40,179 nucleotides of DNA from NCBI GenBank assembly GCA_009702955.1, contig WLHA01000001.1, positions 1-40,179 of the forward strand, given 5' to 3'. Within the stretch, counting starts at the first letter, position 1. Each line of letters starts with the position of its first letter. The translations under genes were made by a program, and so were the position numbers. Under the pieces are notes generated by a model. That model did no database searches, was not told where the DNA came from, and worked only from the letters and a program-made list of their open reading frames with translations. The DNA is from Actinomycetota bacterium. Its GTDB lineage: Bacteria; Actinomycetota; Acidimicrobiia; IMCC26256. Shown piece after piece: positions 15,762 to 23,854 of this stretch.

Positions 15762-16457
15762 TCATAGGAGGAGCCGGGCTGCTGGACTCTGGACCTCGAA
15801 CTCGATCCGCCCAGTTCGCCCCGCTAACTCGGAGTCGGCCCTTATTGGCCAGGCTCCGCCCTTGACCTCGATGCGTATACGAGCCCCTGAGCCCGTTGCG
15901 ATCCGTGGATGTGGGAGGTGGCTTCCAGTAGCTAATCGGCGCCGCATTGCCGAGCGCTCGCCTGATTTGAGGCTATAGATATGAACCTCGAGGCGCCCGT
16001 CGCCGGGGTGGCTCCTCGGAATGAGGTCGGCTGCGCCAATGAATTGTCCATTCGCAACGACGACTCCACTCGCAACTCCGCTGAAGAATTTCCGGCCATT
16101 AATCGTGACCGAAATCTCCTTGCTTCTGCTTGTCGCCCGCAGCACTAGAGGAGAAACCCCCACCTCAACTGCATTCATAGCGAGATTGGTATTCCCCGCA
16201 AATCGGTACTCAATTGCGTCAATCGGCGCCGAGATTTTGCCTGTTGTACCGTCACTGCTCAGAGCAGATTCGCGAAACGATGCGAGCCCAACGGATTTCG
16301 CCAGATCTGATTCTGCGTTTGGTTCGAAGGAAATCAGAGGGTTCGGGTGTGGCCAAGATTTGAGCGACTGCGCTAAATCTGCATCGCTACCGACAACAAC
16401 CAAATCCGGTGCTGCGTCAGTTGGCGTACCCCACGAATCGCCGGGACGGATACTCAT
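15762..16457 (-). CDS. Diacylglycerol-kinase-like protein, degenerate (probable pseudoenzyme)
   Basis: A 231-residue protein resembling the C-terminal two-thirds of YegS/DgkB-type lipid kinases. The C-terminal beta-rich lobe is recognisable: SVTINGRKFFSGVASGVVVANGQ, LIPRSHPGDGRLEVHIYSLKSG and RIRIEVKGGAWPIRADSEL (in parts). In true kinases the N-terminal lobe carries GGDGT and GTGND; here the corresponding places seem to read VVVGSDADL and FEPNAESDLAKSVGL, so the nucleotide-binding residues are lost. The N-terminus is also short. The ATG at 16457 overlaps the helY stop by 4 bases (ATGA), implying co-translation with HelY. It may bind lipid or nucleotide without phosphorylating. Family placement is by eye. 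Confidence 0.6.
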   Translation of the reverse strand: MSIRPGDSWGTPTDAAPDLVVVGSDADLAQSLKSWPHPNPLISFEPNAESDLAKSVGLASFRESALSSDGTTGKISAPIDAIEYRFAGNTNLAMNAVEVGVSPLVLRATSRSKEISVTINGRKFFSGVASGVVVANGQFIGAADLIPRSHPGDGRLEVHIYSLKSGERSAMRRRLATGSHLPHPRIATGSGARIRIEVKGGAWPIRADSELAGRTGRIEFEVQSPAARLLL

Positions 16458-19126
16458 TGTGCTGTTACCCCTGAGGCGCAGACAACTCCCCGGAAACATA
16501 AGTCTGCGGCAGAGCGAGCACTCTCTTTAGTCTGCGGATTCTCTGAGACCACTGAAATCTGGCGGAGCAGATCAACGAGCTGCTTCATATGCCGTACAAA
16601 ATCCCCGCCGGTTAGGTCATCGGTTAAATCGAGAACGTCGCTCAGGTCGTGCCCTGATGCCCAAGCCTTTACGATCAATGCAAGCCCTGGGTCGGGTGGT
16701 CTCATCTCTGGCAGGCCCGCATCCTCTTCGTCGCTACGCAGCGAGTTCCAGTGACGCTCAATTGCGCGCCAGCGTTTTGCCAAGTCTCCACTGGGCCAAC
16801 GCGGTGCTGGCGGGCGGCGGTGCTCTGGACCGCGATGCTCATATGTAAATACAGAGGCGATAGACGCCAGCTCCTGAGGTCGCAGGCCATCGAATATGCC
16901 CGTATTAATCGCATCTGCCACAAGGATGTCGGTCTCGGAGTTAATCCGCATGAGGCTCTCCCCTGATGCAGTCAAGGACCAACCGTCTAGGTACCCGCGC
17001 TCCTCTAGAACTCTAAGAACTCGATCGAACATGCGCCCGAGGTTGTCGCTTCGAGCCTGGACGCGACGCTCTAAGCGCGCGTAATCCTTTGTCAGGCGGT
17101 CGGCCTTAGACGCTGCGCGCAGGTGACTCTCTAATCTCGGGCACTCTGAAACGGGGTGAAATTCCTCTGACGGAGGAGTCTTCTTCTGCTTCTTCCCACG
17201 TTGATTCGAGCCGGCGCTATCACCATTGGCATCTTCACCCTCGAGCTTCAGTGCTCGCAGACGCCCAGCAAGTGCTCGCCGGAATGAAGGGTTCTTTGGG
17301 GCGAATGGCGTCGGTATGTCAAGGTCCCCGACTACTTGTGGAGCGGTCTCGAAATCTGGCGGCCCTAAACGGGTCAGCGTCGAGTCAGCTCCTAGAACAA
17401 GAATTCGTGTCCCGCTCCGCCCACCTTCGTGACGCAGAACAACGCATCTCCCTCCACAGCGTTTAGTGCGAAGTACAGAACCTGGGCGCATCTGAGCGAG
17501 GGCGTTCTCAACTGAACTGCGCTTCGCCGAGTCGCCGGGGCGCTCCGTTCCAGCAACAAGTGCTCTGTAATCTACGAAATCCCCTAAATCGCAGACCATT
17601 AGTTCTCGCTCCTTCTCAAGGAGTGAGCCAATAATCTCTAACTGATCCTCGAGGGCGACCACATCACTATTCGCCCGGTACTGCGCGAATGAGAGCCCCA
17701 AGAGATGCCTGGCCTCAAGTGCATCGCATCGAGATACCAAGTTTGCAGTCATGTTGTAAGTCGGTCTGAAACTAGATGTGAGTGCATAGGTGCGCCGAGA
17801 AGCAAGGCCGGCTACTTGTTCGAATGGCACAAAGGGACTCCAAGCCACTACGGCGAACCCTCGATCGTCGATGCCTCGTCTGCCTGCACGGCCTGTCAGT
17901 TGTGTGTACTCACCGGGCGTCAAGAATTCGTGGTGCTCCCCTGTGAACTTGGAGAGTTTCTCGATCACTACGGTTCTCGCAGGCATGTTGATGCCGAGTG
18001 CGAGCGTCTCTGTCGCGAAAACCACTTTTACAAGGCCTGCGGCGAATGCCTCTTCCGCTGCTTCCTTTAGAGGTGGGATCATTCCTGCGTGGTGGGCTGC
18101 AATCCCTGCCTCAAAAGCAATTCTCCACGCGTCGTAGCGAAGCGCCACAAGATCTGATTCGCTCAGCATCGCGGTACGTGCCTCCGCTATTCGGCGTAGC
18201 TCTCTTCGTTCTTCACGAGTTGTGAGTCGAATACCCGAGGCGAGGCACTGATCAACCGCAGCGTCGCAGCCGGCTCGGCTAAAAATGAAAGTAATTGCAG
18301 GGAGCATGTTCTCATCTGCCAAGCGCTGAATAATCTCAACGCGAGAAGGAGTAAACAATCGTCCCGAGGGTGACTGCCCTCCGGATCGCGGATAACGCGA
18401 CGCTGATCGGTCCCTCGTTGGCTGTCCATCCAATTTGGCGGCCTCTGGGTTGGGGCGCAGGTCGTCGGCTGGATCAGGCATGAAGACGGGCAACAGGTGA
18501 AAGTCAGGATTCCCCTTCTCCCCTACTGCGTAGAGGTTCGTGAGTTTTACAGGGCGCCGCTCCTCGATGATCGCGACGGTTCTGCCGCGAACAGTCTGGA
18601 TCCACTCAGCGAACTCCTCTGCATTCGAGACTGTTGCCGAGAGGGCAACGATCCTCACATGCGCGGGGAGGTGGATGAGCACCTCCTCCCAGACGGCTCC
18701 TCTAAATCGATCCTGTAGATAATGCACCTCGTCGAGCACGACGAATTCGAGTTCGTCAAGCACCTCGGAGCCCGCGTAAATCATGTTTCTCAGTACTTCA
18801 GTAGTCATCACGACCACCGATGCATCGCCTCGCACTGAGTTGTCGCCTGTAAGTAGACCTACTTGAATATCTCCGTGGGCCTCAACTAAGTCGCCGTACT
18901 TCTGATTGGAGAGCGCCTTGAGGGGAGTCGTGTAGAAAGTCTTTGTTCCTCGACTAATAGCGCACGCAGCGGCGTACTCAGCGATGAGAGTCTTTCCTGA
19001 TCCAGTAGGAGCTGCTACTAGAACGGAGTCTCCTGCATCTATCGCGTCGAGAGCGCGCCGTTGAAAATCATCGAGTGGAAACTCGAGGTTTGATTCGAAT
19101 GCAATCCGATGTGACTCCAGGGTCAC
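16454..19126 (-). CDS. helY: Ski2/HelY-type DEVH-box RNA helicase
   Basis: An 890-residue superfamily 2 helicase of the Ski2-like group. Motif I is APTGSGKT (39-46), motif II is LDEVHYLQD, motif III is ALSATVSN, and motif VI is QLTGRAGRRGID. The C-terminal third holds a Ski2-type winged-helix and helical-bundle region, ending with a helical domain (AIERHWNSLRSDEED onwards). Such proteins use ATP to unwind RNA or RNA/DNA hybrids; the mycobacterial counterpart is HelY (Rv2092c). A lysine-rich insertion (RGKKQKK) lies near residue 645. It overlaps both neighbours by ATGA and sits in the same order relative to tatC and tatA as in mycobacteria. Confidence 0.92.
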   Translation of the reverse strand: MTLESHRIAFESNLEFPLDDFQRRALDAIDAGDSVLVAAPTGSGKTLIAEYAAACAISRGTKTFYTTPLKALSNQKYGDLVEAHGDIQVGLLTGDNSVRGDASVVVMTTEVLRNMIYAGSEVLDELEFVVLDEVHYLQDRFRGAVWEEVLIHLPAHVRIVALSATVSNAEEFAEWIQTVRGRTVAIIEERRPVKLTNLYAVGEKGNPDFHLLPVFMPDPADDLRPNPEAAKLDGQPTRDRSASRYPRSGGQSPSGRLFTPSRVEIIQRLADENMLPAITFIFSRAGCDAAVDQCLASGIRLTTREERRELRRIAEARTAMLSESDLVALRYDAWRIAFEAGIAAHHAGMIPPLKEAAEEAFAAGLVKVVFATETLALGINMPARTVVIEKLSKFTGEHHEFLTPGEYTQLTGRAGRRGIDDRGFAVVAWSPFVPFEQVAGLASRRTYALTSSFRPTYNMTANLVSRCDALEARHLLGLSFAQYRANSDVVALEDQLEIIGSLLEKERELMVCDLGDFVDYRALVAGTERPGDSAKRSSVENALAQMRPGSVLRTKRCGGRCVVLRHEGGRSGTRILVLGADSTLTRLGPPDFETAPQVVGDLDIPTPFAPKNPSFRRALAGRLRALKLEGEDANGDSAGSNQRGKKQKKTPPSEEFHPVSECPRLESHLRAASKADRLTKDYARLERRVQARSDNLGRMFDRVLRVLEERGYLDGWSLTASGESLMRINSETDILVADAINTGIFDGLRPQELASIASVFTYEHRGPEHRRPPAPRWPSGDLAKRWRAIERHWNSLRSDEEDAGLPEMRPPDPGLALIVKAWASGHDLSDVLDLTDDLTGGDFVRHMKQLVDLLRQISVVSENPQTKESARSAADLCFRGVVCASGVTAQ

Positions 19127-19395
19127 GGTGCCAGCGTCGTAGATGTAGTTGTTTGAAGCGCGGTTGGGCCCGTTATGCCGGAGGCACCAGTCTCACCAGT
19201 TGCACCTTGGGCAGCAGTACTAGTGGTGGGGAATGACGAGGTGCTTGGCAGCGGAGCGACACTCGGGGTGCGCGGACGTACTGCAAAGATCAACAATGCT
19301 GTGGCGACAACCACTCCCGCCCCTACTAGTGCGGCGACTCGGAGTTGCTTCTTCTCCTCGGCGGTCTTTGGCCTTGCATTGTGCTTGTCGCTCAT
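19123..19395 (-). CDS. Small single-pass membrane protein, Ser/Thr/Pro-rich tail
   Basis: A 90-residue protein of unknown function. Residues 1-18 are charged and cytoplasmic, residues 20-43 form one membrane helix (VAALVGAGVVVATALLIFAV), and residues 44-90 are a disordered, Ser/Thr/Ala/Pro-rich tail that should lie outside the membrane. It overlaps both tatC and helY by 4 bases, so it is translated within the Tat-HelY operon. No homologous family is recognised. The coding call rests on the paired overlaps and sensible membrane topology. Confidence 0.7.
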   Translation of the reverse strand: MSDKHNARPKTAEEKKQLRVAALVGAGVVVATALLIFAVRPRTPSVAPLPSTSSFPTTSTAAQGATGETGASGITGPTALQTTTSTTLAP

Positions 19396-20165
19396 CGTTT
19401 CATCAACTTTCCAATAACTATTGAGGCTTCATAAAATAGGTACATCGGTACAGCCATGAAGAGGAGAGAATAGGGGTCTTGGCTTGGCGTAATGATGGCA
19501 GCGAAGAGGGTGATAAGGACAATCGCCCACCTTCTCCATTTGCTTAACTGAGCAGTGCTGAGCACCTTGGCCAGTAGAAGGAAGACCAGGACGACTGGAA
19601 ACTCAAACGCGACCCCAAACGCGACGATCATCAAGGCGACAAGTGTTATGTAGGACTCGCCCGTGAGGAGAGGAGTTAGCTCAGCGCCTCCAACCCCCAG
19701 AAGAAATGTCAGGGCGGGCTTGAGGGTGAGGAAGGCCACAAGGCCGCCGAGGGTGAAGAGAAGTATCGCTGAGAGAATGAATGGAATTACGTAGCGCTTC
19801 TCGCGAGGGTTGAGGCCTGGAGTGATGAAGCGCCAAACCTGAAACAACCAGATCGGCATCGAGACGACAATGCCTCCATATGTTGCGATTTTGAGGCGCA
19901 GGATAAACGCGTCAGCAGGTCCGGTGAATATAAGCGTTGAGTTCTTTCGGTCGATGGCCTCGGCATAGAAGCGCGCCAAGAATGAGATGATCTGGGGCGT
20001 AAAGAAGAAGCAGACGGTGGCGCCGATCACGATCGCTAACGCACAGATGAATATTCGTCTGCGGAGCTCCGTCAGATGCTCGAGCACCGTCATCTGGCCT
20101 GAGTTCTTTGCGCCCTCAGTATCGTTCGATTTTGCTTTAGATCTGATTCCGAGTCGTATAGCCAT
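19392..20165 (-). CDS. tatC: Twin-arginine translocase subunit TatC
   Basis: A 257-residue membrane protein with the six-helix TatC pattern. The N-terminal cytoplasmic MTVLEHLTELRRRIF is the classic signal-peptide docking region, and FEFPVVLVFLLLAKV carries the conserved FE(F)P segment of the fourth helix region. It recognises twin-arginine signal peptides and works with TatA. The preceding tatA gene ends TGA inside TGATG, so translation is coupled; I take the ATG at 20165, although a TTG at 20168 would add one residue. Location just after tatA and before helY matches mycobacteria. Confidence 0.96.
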   Translation of the reverse strand: MAIRLGIRSKAKSNDTEGAKNSGQMTVLEHLTELRRRIFICALAIVIGATVCFFFTPQIISFLARFYAEAIDRKNSTLIFTGPADAFILRLKIATYGGIVVSMPIWLFQVWRFITPGLNPREKRYVIPFILSAILLFTLGGLVAFLTLKPALTFLLGVGGAELTPLLTGESYITLVALMIVAFGVAFEFPVVLVFLLLAKVLSTAQLSKWRRWAIVLITLFAAIITPSQDPYSLLFMAVPMYLFYEASIVIGKLMKR

Positions 20166-20617
20166 CAATCGGCCGCCGGAGGTCGGTACTTCGATGGTGC
20201 TTGCCCAGTGCTCGGCGCAGCTGAGCCTGATTGTGATTCGTTCTGATCAAGGTGTTTGCTAATTCGGAGGTCAGAATTGGTCACCGAGTCGGATAAGGGT
20301 TGATTGGGTTGAGGGATGTCTTCGCCAAGCTTCACGGAGTCATCGAGGTTGTTGACGTTATCGACGTCATCGATTCTCTTATCCTCAGCCCCTCCAACGC
20401 GCGAAACGAAATCTGTTAGACCACTAAAGGGGTCCTCGGGGTCGTCGGAGTGCAGGACCTGGTGAAGTTCTTGGCTGACCTGCTCTTGAAGTTTCTTAAC
20501 CTCTCGCAGTCCGCGCCCAACTTGTCGGCCTACCTCTGGTAGCCGCTTAGGTCCAAATACGAGCAGGGCTACTAGGACAACAACGACTATCTCTAGTGGT
20601 CCTAGTTGGGGAATCAT
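20165..20617 (-). CDS. tatA: Sec-independent translocase TatA/TatB-family protein
   Basis: A 150-residue protein with a short N-terminal membrane helix (residues 4-20, PLEIVVVVLVALLVF), the FGPKRLPEVGRQVGRGL hinge and amphipathic helix, and a long acidic, disordered tail. Tat pores are built from TatA rings around TatC. The tail is longer than in most TatA proteins (80-100 residues), which leaves a TatB-like role open; Actinobacteria usually encode TatB elsewhere. AAAGGA about 4 bases before the ATG supports the start. It is coupled to tatC by a TGATG overlap. Confidence 0.9.
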   Translation of the reverse strand: MIPQLGPLEIVVVVLVALLVFGPKRLPEVGRQVGRGLREVKKLQEQVSQELHQVLHSDDPEDPFSGLTDFVSRVGGAEDKRIDDVDNVNNLDDSVKLGEDIPQPNQPLSDSVTNSDLRISKHLDQNESQSGSAAPSTGQAPSKYRPPAAD

Positions 20618-20671
20618 TGGTTCCTTTAACGCCCGAGCGGCCCCACTTATCGGGGATAACCAACTCTGAGC

Positions 20672-20908
20672 CTACCGCCCGAGGCTTGGGGCGTTGATCC
20701 GTTGAGAGGATCTCCCCTGCTCAAGGCGCCTAGCAGTTTCAAAGGAGTCTCTGCGCAGAGAAAGAACTGCAGGGTCTAGAGCCCCACGAAACTCTGCAAA
20801 TGCATCGATAGTCGGCCAGACCTCGGCACGCGCTCTTCGAAGAACTGATACGAGGGCACATGTCCCGAGAATGATCACGAGAAATAGGAGTGTCATTAGT
20901 CCAAGCAT
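20672..20908 (-). CDS. Small membrane protein, function unknown
   Basis: A 78-residue protein with one N-terminal membrane helix (residues 2-24, LGLMTLLFLVIILGTCALVS) and a basic cytoplasmic region (VLRRARAEVWPTIDAFAEFR, then LDPAVLSLRRDSF). No family is recognised. It starts 13 bases after the stop of the zinc-ribbon gene and lies 54 bases before tatA, all on the same strand, so it probably belongs to the tat operon. The start codon has only a weak ribosome binding site. Confidence 0.6.
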   Translation of the reverse strand: MLGLMTLLFLVIILGTCALVSVLRRARAEVWPTIDAFAEFRGALDPAVLSLRRDSFETARRLEQGRSSQRINAPSLGR

Positions 20909-20921
20909 GATCTAGGCGACC

Positions 20922-21266
20922 CTACTGCGACGGTGCGCTGCGCACCATCTCGATTAGGTCCCCAAACCAGTGGTTGGTCTCAAGGAGTTCATGGAAGGTA
21001 AGGAGGTCATCAGTAGAGATCTGCGGTCCACGGAAATGTGGCTCGCTGAGCTCCGCTGGAAGGCTCCATACCTGCAGCTCAACCCCACTAGAGGTAAGCA
21101 GATCAATAATGCGGCGGCTCGCGTCCTTTGTAACCACGACAGCACAACTCGGGCAGTCAAACATGTATGAGCCCTGGTCGTCGTTGCTGCAGAGCCTCAC
21201 TGTGAGGTCTGTCACCTTCAGTTGTACGTCCCCACACTCGGGGCAGTTAGCACGGATTGTTGTCAT
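20922..21266 (-). CDS. Zinc-ribbon-type protein, function unknown
   Basis: A 114-residue cytoplasmic protein. It holds CPECGD near residue 8, a lone Cys in VRLCSND and CPSC near residue 45, so at least one zinc site is likely; the rest is an alpha/beta region with an acidic C-terminus. The open frame extends to 21359, but GGGAGA with a 6-base spacer points to the ATG at 21266, where the zinc-ribbon homology starts. It heads the minus-strand run into tatA-tatC-helY and is divergent from the phosphodiesterase gene. No function can be assigned. Confidence 0.72.
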   Translation of the reverse strand: MTTIRANCPECGDVQLKVTDLTVRLCSNDDQGSYMFDCPSCAVVVTKDASRRIIDLLTSSGVELQVWSLPAELSEPHFRGPQISTDDLLTFHELLETNHWFGDLIEMVRSAPSQ

Positions 21267-21469
21267 TTCAGATCTCCCTCTATTAGGTACAAGGGGGTCA
21301 TCGGCCCTACTCGCGAGAACCTTTAGGGGAAATATGTGGCCAAAGCGCCCTTGACGCATAGGCCCTAATGCCCGGGCAATCTCAAACGGGTCTTCTGCGT
21401 AGAGAGGTGCCTACTTAGAGTCAGCTGGCAATCAGCGCTCTTGACTCGAAACGTGTAACGATTCACGGC

Positions 21470-22177
21470 GTGAGCACTAGAGAGACTCCGATCGCCTTCG
21501 CCCATCGCGGGGCTCGAACCCTTGAACCAGAGAACACCATTCCTGCGTTTCAAAAAGCTCTAGAACAAGGAGCTACCGGATTAGAGAGCGATGCATGGGT
21601 CTCCTCAGACGGTGAAGTGGTCCTTGTGCATGACGGTGTCCTGAGAGTTGGATTGCGGAGAATCAAAGTGGGCGAGACCACTGCAGCTGACCTTGGAAAA
21701 TATGGGGTACCGACACTTCGGGCGCTCTACGAAGAATGCGGCTCGAGTTTTGAATTATCTATCGATATAAAAGACAGGGCTGCAGCCTCGATGATGATCG
21801 AGATTGCCTCCAACTTGGGGGTCGAGTCACGACTCTGGCTCTGCTCTGCTAACCGTGATTTTCTTGCAACTCTGCGTGAACAATCAGCGAGTGTTCGCCT
21901 GGTCCACTCCCCAGGTCGTGGGAATGTCGTGCCCGCCACACTCGAGCGTCTAGCGGCTGATTTATCGGAGAGGAGTCTCGACGCTTTGAACCTGCACCAC
22001 TCAGACTGGAGTAAAGGTGTGGTCTCTCTAGTGCATCGATTCGAACTCTCTGCATTTGCATGGGATACCCAAGAGATTCGCCACCTCAACGCTGCTCTCA
22101 ACATGGGAGTCGATGGCGTCTACTGCGACCGCACTGATCGAATGATGGCAACCCTCAACGAGTGGCAGAGCCGCTAA
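21470..22177 (+). CDS. Glycerophosphodiester phosphodiesterase family protein
   Basis: A 235-residue GDPD-domain protein (TIM-barrel). The catalytic opening is FAHRGARTLEPENTIPAF, followed by the metal ligands in GLESDAWVSSDG and the second histidine in VLVHDGVL. These enzymes hydrolyse glycerophosphodiesters released from phospholipids to glycerol-3-phosphate and an alcohol. There is no signal peptide, so it should act on internal pools. The start is a GTG at 21470 with no clear ribosome binding site. It is the only plus-strand gene between two minus-strand operons and is divergent from the zinc-ribbon gene. Confidence 0.92.
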   Translation: MSTRETPIAFAHRGARTLEPENTIPAFQKALEQGATGLESDAWVSSDGEVVLVHDGVLRVGLRRIKVGETTAADLGKYGVPTLRALYEECGSSFELSIDIKDRAAASMMIEIASNLGVESRLWLCSANRDFLATLREQSASVRLVHSPGRGNVVPATLERLAADLSERSLDALNLHHSDWSKGVVSLVHRFELSAFAWDTQEIRHLNAALNMGVDGVYCDRTDRMMATLNEWQSR

Positions 22178-22196
22178 ATATTGCGGTGCTAAATCT

Positions 22197-22859
22197 CTAC
22201 AGGAGATTCAAGCGATTAAGCGGCCAGATGCGCACGAATACTCGCCCTACGAACGTCTTTCCTTCGATCGGGCCAAAGTATGTCGAGTCTTTGGAGAACG
22301 GGCGATTATCTCCAAGCATGAAGTAAGACTTGGGGGGTACCTTCACCGGCCCGAACGTTCGTGATTGAAGACCAGCGGGCAGGAAGGGCTCCTCAATTAC
22401 GGTGCCGTTGATGAGAATGCGGCCGTCTCTTCCTTCGATAGTCTCGCCTGGGAGTCCAACTACGCGCTTAACAAGATCCTTGATGAGATCTGTCTCGGTG
22501 CCTTTAGGCGCAAGGAATACGACGATGTCGAATCTGTTGGGCTCGTGCGCCTTGTAACTCAACTTGTTGACTAGTACGCGATCCCCACGTATGAGAGTTG
22601 GGACCATTGAGTCGGATGGAATATAGAAGGCTTGGAATAGAAACGTCTTGACTATGAAAGCAACAAGTAAGGCGGCCCCGATTAAAACAATCCATTCGAG
22701 CACTGTACGGAGCGGGCTACTTCCCTGCTCTGTCTGGCCATCCGTTGCTGTGGCTACTCCAGCGCCTTTTGACGTGACCGGGCTACTGCTCGAGACCGAA
22801 TCTGAGATTGATCCGGGGTCTTCGTTGCTATCGCTCGGCGTATTCATCCGTGGCAGCAT
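22197..22859 (-). CDS. lepB: Signal peptidase I
   Basis: A 220-residue type I signal peptidase. A disordered, Ser-rich N-terminal arm (1-50) precedes one membrane helix (about 52-74), and the catalytic domain faces outwards. The serine-lysine dyad is S84 in YIPSDSMVPTL and K131 in LVKRVVGLPGETI; box E is MLGDNRPFSKDS. It removes signal peptides from exported proteins. An alternative start is Met5 at 22847; neither start has a good ribosome binding site. It follows pafC on the same strand after 68 bases that contain a tandem repeat, so co-transcription is possible but not certain. Confidence 0.95.
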   Translation of the reverse strand: MLPRMNTPSDSNEDPGSISDSVSSSSPVTSKGAGVATATDGQTEQGSSPLRTVLEWIVLIGAALLVAFIVKTFLFQAFYIPSDSMVPTLIRGDRVLVNKLSYKAHEPNRFDIVVFLAPKGTETDLIKDLVKRVVGLPGETIEGRDGRILINGTVIEEPFLPAGLQSRTFGPVKVPPKSYFMLGDNRPFSKDSTYFGPIEGKTFVGRVFVRIWPLNRLNLL

Positions 22860-22904
22860 CGCACATCTTTGGCCCCAATGAGAATCACGGGGATTGATTC
22901 ATAT

Positions 22905-22938
22905 TGAATTTTAGGAATATCTGAATTTTAGGAATATC
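22905..22938. repeat. Perfect 17-base tandem duplication at the pafC stop codon
   Basis: The unit TGAATTTTAGGAATATC occurs at 22905-22921 and again, without gap, at 22922-22938. The second copy includes the pafC stop codon (22928-22930) and its last two codons, so the first copy is a duplicate of the gene's 3' end. It lies in the pafC-lepB gap. Confidence 0.9.
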
Positions 22939-23854
22939 CCTCAAGGACGCGCCTAGCGACGAGAGCACCCGCATTGATCCACTCAGGAGGACTAACGATC
23001 TGCGTGCCTGGACCTAGAAGCAGAACGAGTCTCTCGATCCAAGACCGCTCTGATACATGCAATGTGGCGGTAACCCAATCGCCTTGCAGCGTGACCTCTG
23101 AGAATGGCAGGTCATATAGAACCCCTGCAGTTGAGGCCGGAGCTTTGAGAGTGACAACCGTTGCGGCCTCGTCTGGGCTGTATAACTGATCTGGGACTTG
23201 AATGCCGCTCGGTGCAAACGTGCCACCGGATTCCTGCAATTTGCGAATTCGGTCTACGCGGAAAAGGCGTCGATCGTTGCGAAGATGGCAGTAAGCATCT
23301 GTGTACCAGTTTCCGAGAGCAAAGAATGGAGGGGAAGGATCGATCTCTCTCTCGGTGCGCTCTGCGCGCCCAGAACTCCAGTACTCAATATCTACGGATC
23401 TTCCAGCGCTTGCCGCTTCTCGAACTCCATCCAAGGCGTATGGCTCGGAGAGTTCGACTGCAACCTCTACGCCTACAGCATCGAGAGCTCTGCGCAGTTT
23501 GGCAGCAGCGCTGGCAAGAGGCCCATCAGACTCAACCCCCTTCACCGCGAGTATCGCCGTTGCAGCGGCAAGGATCGCAACCCCTTCGCCTTGAGAGAGT
23601 TTGAACTGCCGATCGAAGACAGGAGCTAGAAAAAGATCAACCGTCTCTCCGTCGTAGATCACGTTGACATAATTTCCAGGGGTGTACGGAGGGGTTCCGA
23701 CCATAAGAATTAGATCAAGGTCGCGTTCTAATTGAGCCGGAGCAACTCCGAAACGCTCACAGACCTCTACTTTTGAGATACCTGAATGATCCGCAAGCCA
23801 AGGAATCATTGCGAGGATGCGCAGCATTTGAATCTCAGCAACGCTCATGCTCAT
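22928..23854 (-). CDS. pafC: WYL-domain transcriptional regulator PafC
   Basis: A 308-residue protein with an N-terminal winged helix (VAEIQMLRILAMIPWLADHS, then ISKVEVCERFGVAPAQLERDL), a central WYL domain (SVDIEYWSSGR and FFALGNWYTDAYCHLRNDRR, ending FRVDRIRKL) and a C-terminal WCX extension. PafB and PafC act as a heterodimer that activates a RecA-independent DNA-damage response; its natural signal in mycobacteria is single-stranded DNA. I take the ATG at 23854, which overlaps the pafB stop by 4 bases; the longer frame to 23884 would lie inside pafB. Being second of the pair after pafA gives it the PafC name. The stop codon lies in a 17-base tandem duplication. Confidence 0.9.
   Translation of the reverse strand: MSMSVAEIQMLRILAMIPWLADHSGISKVEVCERFGVAPAQLERDLDLILMVGTPPYTPGNYVNVIYDGETVDLFLAPVFDRQFKLSQGEGVAILAAATAILAVKGVESDGPLASAAAKLRRALDAVGVEVAVELSEPYALDGVREAASAGRSVDIEYWSSGRAERTEREIDPSPPFFALGNWYTDAYCHLRNDRRLFRVDRIRKLQESGGTFAPSGIQVPDQLYSPDEAATVVTLKAPASTAGVLYDLPFSEVTLQGDWVTATLHVSERSWIERLVLLLGPGTQIVSPPEWINAGALVARRVLEGYS

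Noticed and set aside
21441..21470. TTGACT/TGTAAC promoter of the phosphodiesterase gene
   Set aside because: The two hexamers are only 7 bases apart, which does not fit a normal -35/-10 spacing.
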